A DNA stretch of 64,000 nucleotides from Flavobacteriaceae bacterium (GTDB lineage: Bacteria; Bacteroidota; Bacteroidia; Flavobacteriales; Flavobacteriaceae), in the NCBI GenBank assembly GCA_029248405.1, contig JAQWJJ010000008.1:1-64000 (forward strand), given 5' to 3'. A program made the translations under genes and the position numbers. The notes under the pieces are model-generated. The model did no database searches, had not been told where the DNA came from, and worked only from the letters and a program-made list of their open reading frames with translations. Shown in pieces: positions 17,280 through 26,037 of the stretch. Positions within the stretch are counted from its first letter, which is position 1, and the number at the start of each line of letters is the position of its first letter.

Positions 17280-17445
17280 GCCTATATCGATATATAATTT
17301 GGTAAACTCAACAGGAATTCTTTAAGAGGGGTGAGTTCAAATTGTTAAAGCATGCCGTCTTTGTTACGGATCCTTGATCAATTTATTAGCCCCATAAATG
17401 TTTTAAGGAGTTTATTCAAAATAACTTATTGGTATAGGCTTTTTT
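17280..17445 (+). ncRNA. ssrS: Probable 6S RNA (6S-Flavo type) between zapA and rny
   Basis: The 210-base gap between zapA and rny holds a foldable unit of about 160 bases. The ends pair exactly: GCCTATA at 17280-17286 with TATAGGC at 17433-17439, and T-run 17440-17445 follows at once. Inside, AAACTC (17304-17309) can pair with GAGTTT (17408-17413), CTTTAA (17320-17325) with TTAAGG (17403-17408 region, shared with the previous helix by a base), and GGGG (17328-17331) with CCCC (17390-17393). A long interrupted hairpin with a terminator-like end is what 6S RNA, the RNA polymerase decoy, looks like. I recall 6S RNA annotated between zapA and rny in other flavobacteria. The fold is by eye; a covariance search would settle it. 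Confidence 0.6.
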
Positions 17446-17463
17446 AATTTTAACAACGCAACC

Positions 17464-19029
17464 ATGGAATCCTATATACTCCCTATAATACTCGGTACAA
17501 CAGGCATTATTGTCGGTTTTTTATTGGCCAAAACATTGGGCAAAACAAGCGCCTCTAAACTTTTGCTTGAAGCAAAAAAAGAGACGGAAGCCCTTTTGAA
17601 AGAGGCTAAAGCTGATGCAGAAAATTTGAAAAAAGAAAAGTTGCTCCAAGCCAAAGAGAAATTTATTGAACTAAAATCGGAACATGAAAAGGTCATACTG
17701 AATCGGGATAAGAAAATGGCTGAAGCTGAAAAGCGCATTCGTGACAAGGAATCTCAGTTGTCTCATGAACTGTCTCAAAACAAAAAGAAGAATGCCTCCC
17801 TTGAAAAGCAGCTAGAGGATTATAAAGAAAAGCAGAAGTATCTCGATAAACACGAGTCGGAATTAGAACGTTTGCGCAAAAGCCAAATCGAGCAATTGGA
17901 AGTCATCAGCAGTCTTTCTGCCGAAGCCGCCAAAGAGCAACTTATTGAATCGCTAAAAAGCGAGGCCAAGACAGATGCAATGGCATTCGTCCAAAGCAGT
18001 ATGGAAGAAGCCAAGATGACGGCCCAACAAGAGGCCAAGAAAGTCATCCTCAACACCATACAACGCATTGGTACAGAAGAAGCTATTGAGAATTGCGTAT
18101 CCGTATTTAATCTCGAGGGGGACGACGTCAAGGGCCGAATCATTGGTCGTGAGGGCCGCAATATACGCGCCATAGAAGCCGCTACGGGTGTAGAAATCAT
18201 TGTCGACGATACGCCAGAAGCCATCATCCTTTCTTGTTTTGACTCTGTCCGCCGTGAAATCGCACGTTTATCGCTTCACAAGCTTGTGACCGATGGTCGC
18301 ATTCATCCCGCACGCATCGAAGAAGTAGTCAAAAAAACTACAAAGCAAATAGAAGACGAAATCATTGAAGTCGGTAAGCGCACTGTTATAGACTTGGGCA
18401 TTCATGGATTACATCCCGAGCTCATCAAAGCCGTCGGGCGCATGAAATACAGATCCTCTTATGGCCAGAACCTATTGCACCACTCTCGAGAGGTAGCGCG
18501 TCTTTGTGGGGTCATGGCGGCGGAATTAGGACTCAATGCAAAATTGGCCAAGCGCGCTGGATTATTGCATGACATTGGCAAGGTCCCTGAATCCGAAACA
18601 GAGACACCTCACGCACTTCTGGGCATGCAATGGGCAGAGAAATACGGCGAAAAACCAGAGGTTTGTAACGCCATTGGTGCACACCACGATGAAATTGAAA
18701 TGACTCATTTACTTTCGCCAATCGTTCAGGTATGTGACGCCATAAGTGGTGCAAGGCCGGGTGCCCGACGTCAAGTACTCGATTCCTATATCCAACGCCT
18801 TAAAGATCTGGAAGATATCGCATTTGGCTTCAAAGGTGTCGAAAAGGCCTATGCCATTCAAGCAGGACGTGAATTGCGTGTAATTGTTGAGAGTGAAAAA
18901 ATAAGCGATGATCGGGCCGCGCAATTGTCGTTTGAAATCTCACAGAAAATCCAAACGGACATGACTTATCCCGGACAAGTCAAAGTCACTGTTATACGGG
19001 AAACAAGGGCGGTCAATATCGCCAAATAG
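17464..19029 (+). CDS. rny: Ribonuclease Y
   Basis: A 521-residue membrane-anchored endoribonuclease that starts mRNA decay. Order: one N-terminal transmembrane helix (about 4-24), a long charged coiled coil (about 30-200), a KH RNA-binding domain ([15 protein letters not shown] near 220-235), and an HD domain with the metal ligands in HHSREVARL and LLHDIGK at about 340-375. The length matches the family. The start ATG at 17464 directly precedes the membrane helix. It lies just after zapA and the 6S-like RNA. Confidence 0.93.
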   Translation: MESYILPIILGTTGIIVGFLLAKTLGKTSASKLLLEAKKETEALLKEAKADAENLKKEKLLQAKEKFIELKSEHEKVILNRDKKMAEAEKRIRDKESQLSHELSQNKKKNASLEKQLEDYKEKQKYLDKHESELERLRKSQIEQLEVISSLSAEAAKEQLIESLKSEAKTDAMAFVQSSMEEAKMTAQQEAKKVILNTIQRIGTEEAIENCVSVFNLEGDDVKGRIIGREGRNIRAIEAATGVEIIVDDTPEAIILSCFDSVRREIARLSLHKLVTDGRIHPARIEEVVKKTTKQIEDEIIEVGKRTVIDLGIHGLHPELIKAVGRMKYRSSYGQNLLHHSREVARLCGVMAAELGLNAKLAKRAGLLHDIGKVPESETETPHALLGMQWAEKYGEKPEVCNAIGAHHDEIEMTHLLSPIVQVCDAISGARPGARRQVLDSYIQRLKDLEDIAFGFKGVEKAYAIQAGRELRVIVESEKISDDRAAQLSFEISQKIQTDMTYPGQVKVTVIRETRAVNIAK

Positions 19030-19062
19030 AACACATTAAGCCCCGACTATTCAGGGTTTTTT

Positions 19063-20007
19063 TTAGGCAAATACCCAATCGTAACCCTGCTCAGGGCAAT
19101 CGAAAAAATGACCGTTGATGAACCTATACTGCTGGTCCAACTCCTTCATCATCACCAGATCTTCGGGCAGCCATTGAATTTGGACGGCAGCCATATTTTG
19201 AGACAAATGCTGGCTTTGCATGGCCTTAGGAATCACAGAACACCCTCGGTTCAGGTGCCAACTGATCAGGATCTGGGCAGGTGACACTTGGTATTTTTTG
19301 GCCAGTGCCACAATAGACTCAAGCTCCATTAGATCAGGCTCTTGGGCCGACTTCATGCTTTGATGCCTGTCGCCAGAGCCTAAAGGGGCGTAAGCGGTAA
19401 GGATGATGTCATTGTTCTGGCAATAATCACGTAATTCAGTCTGCTGGAGTAAGGGGTGTAGCTCGATTTGATTCACTTCTGGCGTCTCCCGGCAATAGTG
19501 CTTGAGGGCCACGAGGTGTTTGATGGTAAAGTTGGAGACCCCGATATGTTTGGCCAGCCCATTCTCCTTAATGGCCTCCATAGCCCGCCAAGTTTTATAT
19601 ATGGGAGCCTTTTCTAATGATGTATAATCATCAGAAGATTCTGGCAAGACCACACCAGGTTTGAAGGCTATCGGCCAATGAATCAAATAGAGGTCCAAAT
19701 AGTCCAAGCCCAGTTTCTGGAGGCTATTGGCCACAGCGGCTGCAACATGCTCCTCCAAATGCTGATCGTTCCATAACTTGGAGGTGATAAACAGCTCTTC
19801 TCTACTGACCACACCCTCCTTGATGAGCTGTCGAATGGCATCGCCTATGTCCCGTTCGTTCTGATAAATCATGGCGGTATCTATATGCCTGTAACCCATC
19901 TTGACCGCCTGAGTAATGGCCCTCACGAGCTCCTCTCCTTGAGCCTTCCATGTCCCTAAACCCAGTGCGGGCATTGTGTTTTGATTGCGAAATTTGAGTT
20001 GTTGCAT
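19063..20007 (-). CDS. Aldo/keto reductase
   Basis: A 314-residue NAD(P)H-dependent oxidoreductase with the TIM-barrel AKR pattern: LGLGTWKAQG at the start, GYRHIDTAMIYQNE carrying the catalytic Asp and Tyr, the catalytic Lys in ITSKLW, and LDLYLIHWP carrying the His. IGVSNF and the C-terminal IPKAM cofactor motif are also present. The substrate cannot be read from the sequence; it is closest in style to aldehyde reductases. It lies upstream of and convergent with rny. Confidence 0.87.
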   Translation of the reverse strand: MQQLKFRNQNTMPALGLGTWKAQGEELVRAITQAVKMGYRHIDTAMIYQNERDIGDAIRQLIKEGVVSREELFITSKLWNDQHLEEHVAAAVANSLQKLGLDYLDLYLIHWPIAFKPGVVLPESSDDYTSLEKAPIYKTWRAMEAIKENGLAKHIGVSNFTIKHLVALKHYCRETPEVNQIELHPLLQQTELRDYCQNNDIILTAYAPLGSGDRHQSMKSAQEPDLMELESIVALAKKYQVSPAQILISWHLNRGCSVIPKAMQSQHLSQNMAAVQIQWLPEDLVMMKELDQQYRFINGHFFDCPEQGYDWVFA

Positions 20008-20033
20008 AATTGCTGATTAAAAGGTTGATCGGT

Positions 20034-20930
20034 TTATTTACGAGGATGAAATTCGCGCATGACCTTAGTCAAATGAGCCGTTTCAACATGGGTATATATT
20101 TCGGTGGTGGTAATGCTCTCATGACCAAGCATCTGTTGTATGGCTCTGAGATCGGCCCCATTTTCTAAAAGATGCGTCGCGAAGGAGTGCCTAAAAGTGT
20201 GTGGGCTCACTTTTTTATCAATTCTTGCTTTGACCGCCAAATCTTTGATGATTGTGAAGACCATCGCCCGTGTCAACCCACTGCCGCGTCGGTTCAAGAA
20301 GACCGTATCCAGGTGCCCCGACTTGGTGGGTTGATGCGGCCTTATTTGTTTGATGTATAGGTCTATGTATTTCATGGTTACCGAGCCGATAGGGACAAAC
20401 CGCTGTTTATCGCCTTTTCCTATAACTTTAATAAAACCTTCTTCAAAAAACAGATCTGACAAACGTAAACCCGTCAATTCCGAAACCCGTAGGCCACATC
20501 CATAAAGCGTTTCAAGCATTGCCCTGTTGCGTTGGCCTTGGTCAGCGCTTAGATCAATTTCTGCAATCATTCGATCAATTTCTTGTTCTGAAAGTGTGTC
20601 CGGGAGGTAACGACCAATTTTGGGACTTTCTATCAGCGCCAAGGGATTCTCAATGCGCAACTCTTCAAAGATCAGATAATTGAAAAAGCCTTTTAGTCCA
20701 GAAATCAAACGCGACTGTGTTCTGGCATGATACTTTTTGGCCATGTCATAAACAAAGGCCTGCACCTGCTCTTGAGTAATTTTGTCCGGCCCAACATTCA
20801 TCTGGTGCTCTGCCAACCAATCAATGAGCTTGTTAAGGTCTAATCGATAACTCTTAATGGTGTGCGGCGAAAGCCCACGCTCAATTCTGAGATAGGACTC
20901 ATATGCCTGCGCCATTTGTTTCCAGTGCAT
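20034..20930 (-). CDS. xerD: Site-specific tyrosine recombinase XerD
   Basis: A 298-residue recombinase that, with XerC, resolves chromosome dimers at dif. The N-terminal SAM-like DNA-binding domain includes YLRIERGLSPHTIKSY. The catalytic domain has Arg in GCGLRVSELTGL, Lys in GKGDKQR, HTFRHSFATHLL, the LGHESI block, and the nucleophilic Tyr in TEIYTHV. Length and motifs fit XerD and not a phage integrase. It is 26 bases upstream of the aldo/keto reductase on the same strand. Confidence 0.9.
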   Translation of the reverse strand: MHWKQMAQAYESYLRIERGLSPHTIKSYRLDLNKLIDWLAEHQMNVGPDKITQEQVQAFVYDMAKKYHARTQSRLISGLKGFFNYLIFEELRIENPLALIESPKIGRYLPDTLSEQEIDRMIAEIDLSADQGQRNRAMLETLYGCGLRVSELTGLRLSDLFFEEGFIKVIGKGDKQRFVPIGSVTMKYIDLYIKQIRPHQPTKSGHLDTVFLNRRGSGLTRAMVFTIIKDLAVKARIDKKVSPHTFRHSFATHLLENGADLRAIQQMLGHESITTTEIYTHVETAHLTKVMREFHPRK

Positions 20931-21010
20931 TAAAGAATAGGGGTTTTTTGTATTTGGACCAATCCAAATTTTAGCCTTAAATTAGCATAAAATCAATAAA
21001 TATTCGGCTC

Positions 21011-21580
21011 ATGAAGCAAATAATATACAGCATCATACTTTTATCCTCTGGTCTTTTAAATGCTCAAGGCTTAGAAGCCGGCATCAAAGCAGGCTTGACG
21101 TACTCAAATTTGAATGACATCAGTATTGCAGAACAGCGCAATGGTTTTACTGCTGGTGTTTTTGCAGGGGTCAAATTTAATGACCGCATAGGTCTACAAG
21201 CAGATATGCTATACAGCCAGCAGGGTGCTGAGCTAGATTATGGTTCATTTGATTTAGATTACGTGGCGATACCAGTAGTACTCAAGCTTTATGTGACCGA
21301 TCGTTTCCATGTTGATTTTGGTCCACAACTCGGTATTCTTTTGCAAGAGCAAGCGATCACATTGGTCAATCAAATTGGCACGGCCATTGAAACCAACGCA
21401 ATTGATTGGTCGGCAACAATAGGTCTTGGTTTTGACATCCCATTTGGCCTGCGACTAGATGGGCGTTATGCTTTTGGACTCACTGAGGTCAATAGTCCCT
21501 TTATAGGTAATGCTGGTAGCGAAGAAGGGGCGGGTAAAACAAGCCTTTACACCATAAGCTTGGGCTATTCTTTTCTCTAG
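21011..21580 (+). CDS. Outer-membrane beta-barrel protein (PorT/OmpW-like fold)
   Basis: A 189-residue protein with a signal peptide ending at NAQ-G, followed by repeated amphipathic strands (GIKAGLTYSNLND, FTAGVFAGVKF, VDFGPQLGILL) and a terminal SLGYSFL strand. This is the small eight-strand barrel (PF13568-type) family common in Bacteroidetes. The family includes PorT but membership does not show T9SS function. Convergent with the symporter gene, 18 bases apart. Confidence 0.82.
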   Translation: MKQIIYSIILLSSGLLNAQGLEAGIKAGLTYSNLNDISIAEQRNGFTAGVFAGVKFNDRIGLQADMLYSQQGAELDYGSFDLDYVAIPVVLKLYVTDRFHVDFGPQLGILLQEQAITLVNQIGTAIETNAIDWSATIGLGFDIPFGLRLDGRYAFGLTEVNSPFIGNAGSEEGAGKTSLYTISLGYSFL

Positions 21581-21598
21581 CACATTACAAGGCAGTTG

Positions 21599-23350
21599 TT
21601 ATCTATTTCTGTAAATGCGGATCATGCTGAACGCGCAGAGCACAACGATGCTGAGCAAAACACCGGATCCCAACCAATTGCCGTAGATCAAAAAACCGGT
21701 ACCAAATAGAGCACAGTACACCAAAGTCACACCAAGGAGAAAAAGCAATAGGTCTTTAGAGAACGACTCTGAAGTCTTATTCAGTTTAATGCCTTGGGCA
21801 GCACTCAATTCTTTGAAACCATTCCATCCAGATCCGTATGGTGTGATTTTGTTATAGAAAATTGATAACTGTTCCGCGCTAGTCGGTTTGGTCAGGAGCG
21901 TTGCAGCGATCCAACTCGCGGTGGTGATGCCAACACCAGTCAATAACTTTGTGGTCTCATCAAATCCAAAATCTCCTATTTCAAAAACAAGCGCCACAAT
22001 AAACGACACAGCCATTCCGGTGATTTCACTATAGGCATTGATCCGCCACCAAAACCATCTCAGAATAAAGATCAGCCCTGTTCCTGCACCAATCTGCAAA
22101 AGGATATTAAAAGTACTCAGCGCATCCTCTAACAATAGCGCGAGTAGGGCCGCCAACACCATTAAAATAACCGTAGAAAAACGGCCCACCATCACCAATC
22201 GTTTTTCACTTGATGAAGGGGAGACAAAACGTTTGTAAAAATCTAAAGCGATGTAAGAGGAACCCCAATTCAAATGAGTCGATATGGTGCTCATAAAAGC
22301 CGCTATTAATGACGTGACCACTAAGCCCAAAAGACCAGGAGGGAGGTGAGTCAACATGGCTGAATAACCCAAATCATGGCCCTCAGTGGCATTGGGAAAT
22401 GCATTTTTGATGTCAGAGAGCTCTGGATAAAGCACAAGTGAAGCAAGCGCAATAAGGATCCATGGCCAGGGCCGTAGGGCGTAATGCGCAATATTAAATA
22501 ATAGAGTGGCACCAATAGCATGTTGTTCATTCTTAGCAGAAAGCATGCGCTGCGCTACATAGCCGCCACCGCCTGGTTCTGCGCCAGGATACCAAACAGA
22601 CCACCATTGCACAGCGATTGGAATCAGGAGTAGTGTCCAGAGTGTGCTGCTGTCGTTAAAATCTGGAAGAAAATTCAATTTTGATGCTACATTTTCATGT
22701 TGCAACAGAGCGTCTAGTCCGCCCACCTCAGGTAAATTAACGATATAATACGCCGCCCATACTGAACCAATCATGGCCACAATGAATTGAAGGAAGTCAG
22801 TAAAGATGACCCCACGCAACCCCCCAAACGAACTATATATCACGGTCACAACAGACGCATATACAACCGCTTGCCATGGCTCAAGGTCAAAAAGGACCCC
22901 GCCAATTTTGATGGCAGCCAAACAGACTGCCGCCATGATCATGACGTTAAAGAATACGCCCAAATAAAGCGCACGAAAACCTCTCAGAAAGGCAGCCTCT
23001 GGACCACTATAACGCAATTCATAGAACTCAAGGTCCGTAACCACCTCTGATCGGCGCCACAATCGCGCATAAACAAATACAGTCAGCATACCTGTGAGCA
23101 AGAAGGCCCACCAGACCCAGTTGCCCGAAATCCCATTTTGCCGCACAATGTCTGTGACTAAATTTGGCGTATCTGCTGAAAAGGTTGTCGCAACCATCGA
23201 AATACCCAGGAGCCACCAAGGCATATTTTGACCAGACAAAAAGAATTCTTTCGTATTCTGCCCACTTCTCTTGGATACTTTCCAGCCAATAGCAAGAAAA
23301 ACAACAAAAAACGAACCAATCAGTATCCAATCAAGTGTGGCTAAATGCAT
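21599..23350 (-). CDS. Sodium:solute symporter (SSS family)
   Basis: A 583-residue inner-membrane transporter with about 13-14 hydrophobic helices and the SSS pattern (IGWKVSKRSG, FFLSGQNMPWW, STHLNWGSSYIALD). It should couple sodium entry to uptake of an organic solute; the solute cannot be read from the sequence. The gene starts 6 bases after the HhH protein stop, so it is the third gene of the OmpA-HhH-symporter operon. The C-terminal portion has two extra helices after a hydrophilic stretch (about 495-530). Confidence 0.87.
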   Translation of the reverse strand: MHLATLDWILIGSFFVVFLAIGWKVSKRSGQNTKEFFLSGQNMPWWLLGISMVATTFSADTPNLVTDIVRQNGISGNWVWWAFLLTGMLTVFVYARLWRRSEVVTDLEFYELRYSGPEAAFLRGFRALYLGVFFNVMIMAAVCLAAIKIGGVLFDLEPWQAVVYASVVTVIYSSFGGLRGVIFTDFLQFIVAMIGSVWAAYYIVNLPEVGGLDALLQHENVASKLNFLPDFNDSSTLWTLLLIPIAVQWWSVWYPGAEPGGGGYVAQRMLSAKNEQHAIGATLLFNIAHYALRPWPWILIALASLVLYPELSDIKNAFPNATEGHDLGYSAMLTHLPPGLLGLVVTSLIAAFMSTISTHLNWGSSYIALDFYKRFVSPSSSEKRLVMVGRFSTVILMVLAALLALLLEDALSTFNILLQIGAGTGLIFILRWFWWRINAYSEITGMAVSFIVALVFEIGDFGFDETTKLLTGVGITTASWIAATLLTKPTSAEQLSIFYNKITPYGSGWNGFKELSAAQGIKLNKTSESFSKDLLLFLLGVTLVYCALFGTGFLIYGNWLGSGVLLSIVVLCAFSMIRIYRNR

Positions 23351-23356
23351 CTTATT

Positions 23357-23884
23357 TTATTTTAAGGTGGTGGCCTGTGCCATCCAATTATCTTCTTCTA
23401 TTCGTCCAGGAAAAAAATCAATGAGGTCTGTCAAAACCCTTATGTCTTGGACACTCAAGCGGCTAATTTGTTCATAATCATAAATGCCAATTTCGTTAAG
23501 GCGCTGCTCGATATAAGGGCCTATACCACGAATCAGCGTCAAGTCTTGTTTGCGCGCTGCAGAACTCTCACCGATACGACTGAAATCTAATTGGGGCTTT
23601 TGGCGTGTATAATTCAGATAACTGGTCCGTGCTTTGGCCGCAACTTCTTCTCGCGGTTTCGCCTGAGTTGAGGGGGCCGTCACTACAACCTCCTTAGAGC
23701 GATATCTTTCAACAACAGGGTCCGCTGACTGCTGTCGCGTGTTTATCGAGCTTTTGAATTTCTTGAGGTCTGCTGTGAACCTTCGCTTGTAGCGCTTGCG
23801 AGCCATCATGTAGCCTACAGCAAAACAAAACGCACCCAATCCTAGCATCAGGGCCCACAAACCAATTGTGCTTGCACTATTCAC
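23357..23884 (-). CDS. Membrane-anchored helix-hairpin-helix protein
   Basis: A 175-residue protein with one N-terminal helix (about 7-26, ending in MMARKRYKRR, so the rest should be cytosolic). A charged linker is followed by a helix-hairpin-helix domain at about 110-175 (LIRGIGPYIEQRLNEIGIY, then LIDFFPGRI and WMAQA at the C terminus). HhH domains bind DNA or act as protein-interaction modules. It starts with GTG at 23884, which overlaps the OmpA stop as GTGA. Function unknown; the coupling to an OmpA protein is the only context. Confidence 0.75.
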   Translation of the reverse strand: MNSASTIGLWALMLGLGAFCFAVGYMMARKRYKRRFTADLKKFKSSINTRQQSADPVVERYRSKEVVVTAPSTQAKPREEVAAKARTSYLNYTRQKPQLDFSRIGESSAARKQDLTLIRGIGPYIEQRLNEIGIYDYEQISRLSVQDIRVLTDLIDFFPGRIEEDNWMAQATTLK

Positions 23885-24987
23885 GGCAGAGATTGTTTAA
23901 AAATGAGTTCAATTCTTCTATTCTTGAATCGTCCATTGGTCGTTTGGTTGTCGAACAATGGTCGCTCCTCTCCAGCAGATCCGATATACAATCGCTCTAA
24001 ATCAAGCCCTTGGGTTGATCCAAGCCAATTGCGCATCTGATTAGCCCATTTAAGCCCTAAAACCAAATTATCATCTTGATGCCCTACGTTGTCAGTATGT
24101 CCCATAATTTGGATGCTGTAACGCGGGTCTTTATTGAGCCACTGAGACAATACAGGGATCAGGTCAGTGATGCTTTGTTGCATGACAATGGCTTCATTCT
24201 CAATCGTAGGGTAGAAAAGGACACTGCGTTCTCTTGGTCGCACTCGCTTTGGTTTTTTAACCACATCAGGATCAGGCACTCCCGGCGAAATGGCCGCTGT
24301 TTCTGTGGGGTCTGAAGCAGCAACATCCTTGTTGGTTGGGGATGGCTTTTGATCAAGGTCATTGGGCGGATCGACGTCAATATATCCTTGATAAGGCTCG
24401 GCACGTGCTTTTTGCATCAACAAGACACCACCCAAATAGCTCAATTGATCCTTGAAAAACATCTGTCTGATATCAGAATCACACCACAGACGATCAGCCG
24501 GGAGGCCAGATTCAGTAAGCATATCTTTGAGCAAGACACTGCGCCGCCGCCCAATGTTAGGGTCCATGATTTTTTCTTGAGCATCATAGAGTCCAATGAT
24601 GGCTAAATCACTCATCGGGTCATTATTCAAGAAATCAATGAGTCCACGACGGACATCTGCAAATTCTAAAGTAAAGTTCAAGCCGAGACTATCGCGATAT
24701 ACTTCGATGATTTTCGCAAATTGTGCTGTATTGCGCTGATCGCTATAGGCCTCTCGTGTCAGAGAGGTGGTGTCCTGGGTATTTGGAGATTGTGCTGGCT
24801 CATCGCTATTCTCTTTGGCCCTTTGCTGGGCAATAGAGTCTGCAGAATTAACGGTATTTATCGTCTCGACAATGGAAGGATTAACCATAGCCCTTTGTTG
24901 TTTGCGTTCACCAAGGAACTCGTAAAACCAGAGCCCAAATAAGACCCAAATCAGGAACACCAACAAAACAGCCCATGAAGTTTTCAT
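23881..24987 (-). CDS. OmpA family protein with N-terminal membrane anchor
   Basis: A 368-residue protein with one N-terminal hydrophobic helix (about 3-23), a low-complexity acidic/Pro-rich linker, and an OmpA-like peptidoglycan-binding domain at the C terminus (about 255-365; IQIMGHTDNVG ... FKNRRIEL). A second, degenerate OmpA-like segment may lie at about 88-170 (AIIGLYDAQEK, RRRSVLLKDM). The uncleaved anchor and periplasmic OmpA domain suggest it ties the inner membrane to the cell wall. ATG at 24987 is preferred over the TTG at 24999. The stop overlaps the start of the HhH gene. Confidence 0.82.
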   Translation of the reverse strand: MKTSWAVLLVFLIWVLFGLWFYEFLGERKQQRAMVNPSIVETINTVNSADSIAQQRAKENSDEPAQSPNTQDTTSLTREAYSDQRNTAQFAKIIEVYRDSLGLNFTLEFADVRRGLIDFLNNDPMSDLAIIGLYDAQEKIMDPNIGRRRSVLLKDMLTESGLPADRLWCDSDIRQMFFKDQLSYLGGVLLMQKARAEPYQGYIDVDPPNDLDQKPSPTNKDVAASDPTETAAISPGVPDPDVVKKPKRVRPRERSVLFYPTIENEAIVMQQSITDLIPVLSQWLNKDPRYSIQIMGHTDNVGHQDDNLVLGLKWANQMRNWLGSTQGLDLERLYIGSAGEERPLFDNQTTNGRFKNRRIELIFKQSLP

Positions 24988-25069
24988 CTCAATCACCAAC
25001 GATAAATGGTTCTTGTTAAAAATACAAAAATTCGACCTTTGAAATCACACCAAATTACTAGATATTTGA

Positions 25070-25588
25070 ATGATTTATCACCACCTTATGATCAATAATC
25101 CAGAAAACGAATGGCAACAAACATGGACCACTTCTTGCCATGGTCGGTTGAGGGAACAAAAGCGGCTTTTAGATCATTTGAAGCCACACATAACCGATCA
25201 AGAACTATGGCAAAAATCCGGCGAACACCTCAATAGTATCGGACATTTATTGCAGCACATCATTGGCAACATGAATCAATACATACTGCAAACCTTAGGT
25301 GCTGATGTCCCGGCAAGATCACGCCATCAAGAATTTGAAGATCATCTTAATGTCCATAGCGACGAATTGTTTGCAATAGCCAAAATCACTATGGATCAAT
25401 GCCTAGACCAAATAGCACAGGTTGATGGGCAGACCTGGCTCAAAATTCATGAAATTCAGATCTTTCAAATGACCACCATGGAAGCCGTAATGCATTCTAT
25501 CGAGCACAATGCTTATCACATTGGCCAAATTGCCTTGTTGGTCAAACAAAAAAAAGGGATAGACCTTAAGTTTTACCCGGGTGTTTGA
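25070..25588 (+). CDS. DinB-superfamily protein (DUF1572-like)
   Basis: A 172-residue soluble four-helix protein. The DinB-type metal site can be guessed from His residues in SIGHLLQHIIGN and in the late HNAYHIGQIALL motif, which is the most conserved part of this fold. Members are putative metal-dependent transferases, some linked to bacillithiol or mycothiol; the window also has bshA, but far away, so no link is claimed. A second ATG at 25088 is an equal start candidate. Confidence 0.75.
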   Translation: MIYHHLMINNPENEWQQTWTTSCHGRLREQKRLLDHLKPHITDQELWQKSGEHLNSIGHLLQHIIGNMNQYILQTLGADVPARSRHQEFEDHLNVHSDELFAIAKITMDQCLDQIAQVDGQTWLKIHEIQIFQMTTMEAVMHSIEHNAYHIGQIALLVKQKKGIDLKFYPGV

Positions 25589-25616
25589 GCATGATTTTAT
25601 TGACCTTTTATTCGGG

Positions 25617-26012
25617 CTAACCTTGACCTAAAAGCTGAATTTGGCTCTTGAGCCGCTCCTTGATCATGCCTATAATTCTTCTGTTATAAGCCCCAGAATC
25701 AAGACCGTAAACTTCGAGCTCATCGAGGGTCATTTGACCGATCACGACGCCTTTAAGAACATTTTTTAACGCGATGTCCTTTTGCAAGGCACCGTCAATG
25801 TAATTCATCTTATGCCCAATGGTCAGGTCATTAAACACGCCCTTATGCCTCGCGATATAAGCATTAAACAAGCCTAATAACAGCTCATTCTGGAGTTTTA
25901 AAATAGGGCGTAATGTGTCATTTTGAAAAAACTCTTCCGGCGACATCAACCCGTCAGTCCTAGACTGATGGATCTCTGGTCGTAACTTTAAAAGGGCATC
26001 TGCTCTTTTCAT
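25617..26012 (-). CDS. Conserved hypothetical protein (often mislabelled glyoxalase in flavobacteria)
   Basis: A 131-residue soluble, mostly helical protein without signal peptide. It has a conserved-looking block (LRPILKLQNELLLGLFNAYI, IDGALQKDIALKN, GVVIGQMT). I recall homologues in Flavobacteriia that databases call glyoxalase, but no metal-binding His/Glu pattern of that fold is visible here. It follows the MscS gene by 25 bases on the same strand and may be the last gene of the DUF3817-MscS unit. Function unknown. Confidence 0.7.
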   Translation of the reverse strand: MKRADALLKLRPEIHQSRTDGLMSPEEFFQNDTLRPILKLQNELLLGLFNAYIARHKGVFNDLTIGHKMNYIDGALQKDIALKNVLKGVVIGQMTLDELEVYGLDSGAYNRRIIGMIKERLKSQIQLLGQG

Positions 26013-26037
26013 GTCTCACTTATAATGGTCAGGGCCA

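Noticed and set aside
19030-19062. Terminator between rny and the aldo/keto reductase gene
   Set aside because: CCC/GGG pairing is only about three base pairs before the T-run; too weak to call.
20034-20930. Tyrosine recombinase as a sign of a phage or integrative element
   Set aside because: Length and motifs fit the housekeeping XerD; no phage genes, attachment repeats or tRNA target are nearby.
21011-21580. PorT, a component of the T9SS machine
   Set aside because: The small barrel family is broad; nothing specific to PorT was seen, and no other T9SS machine genes are in the window.
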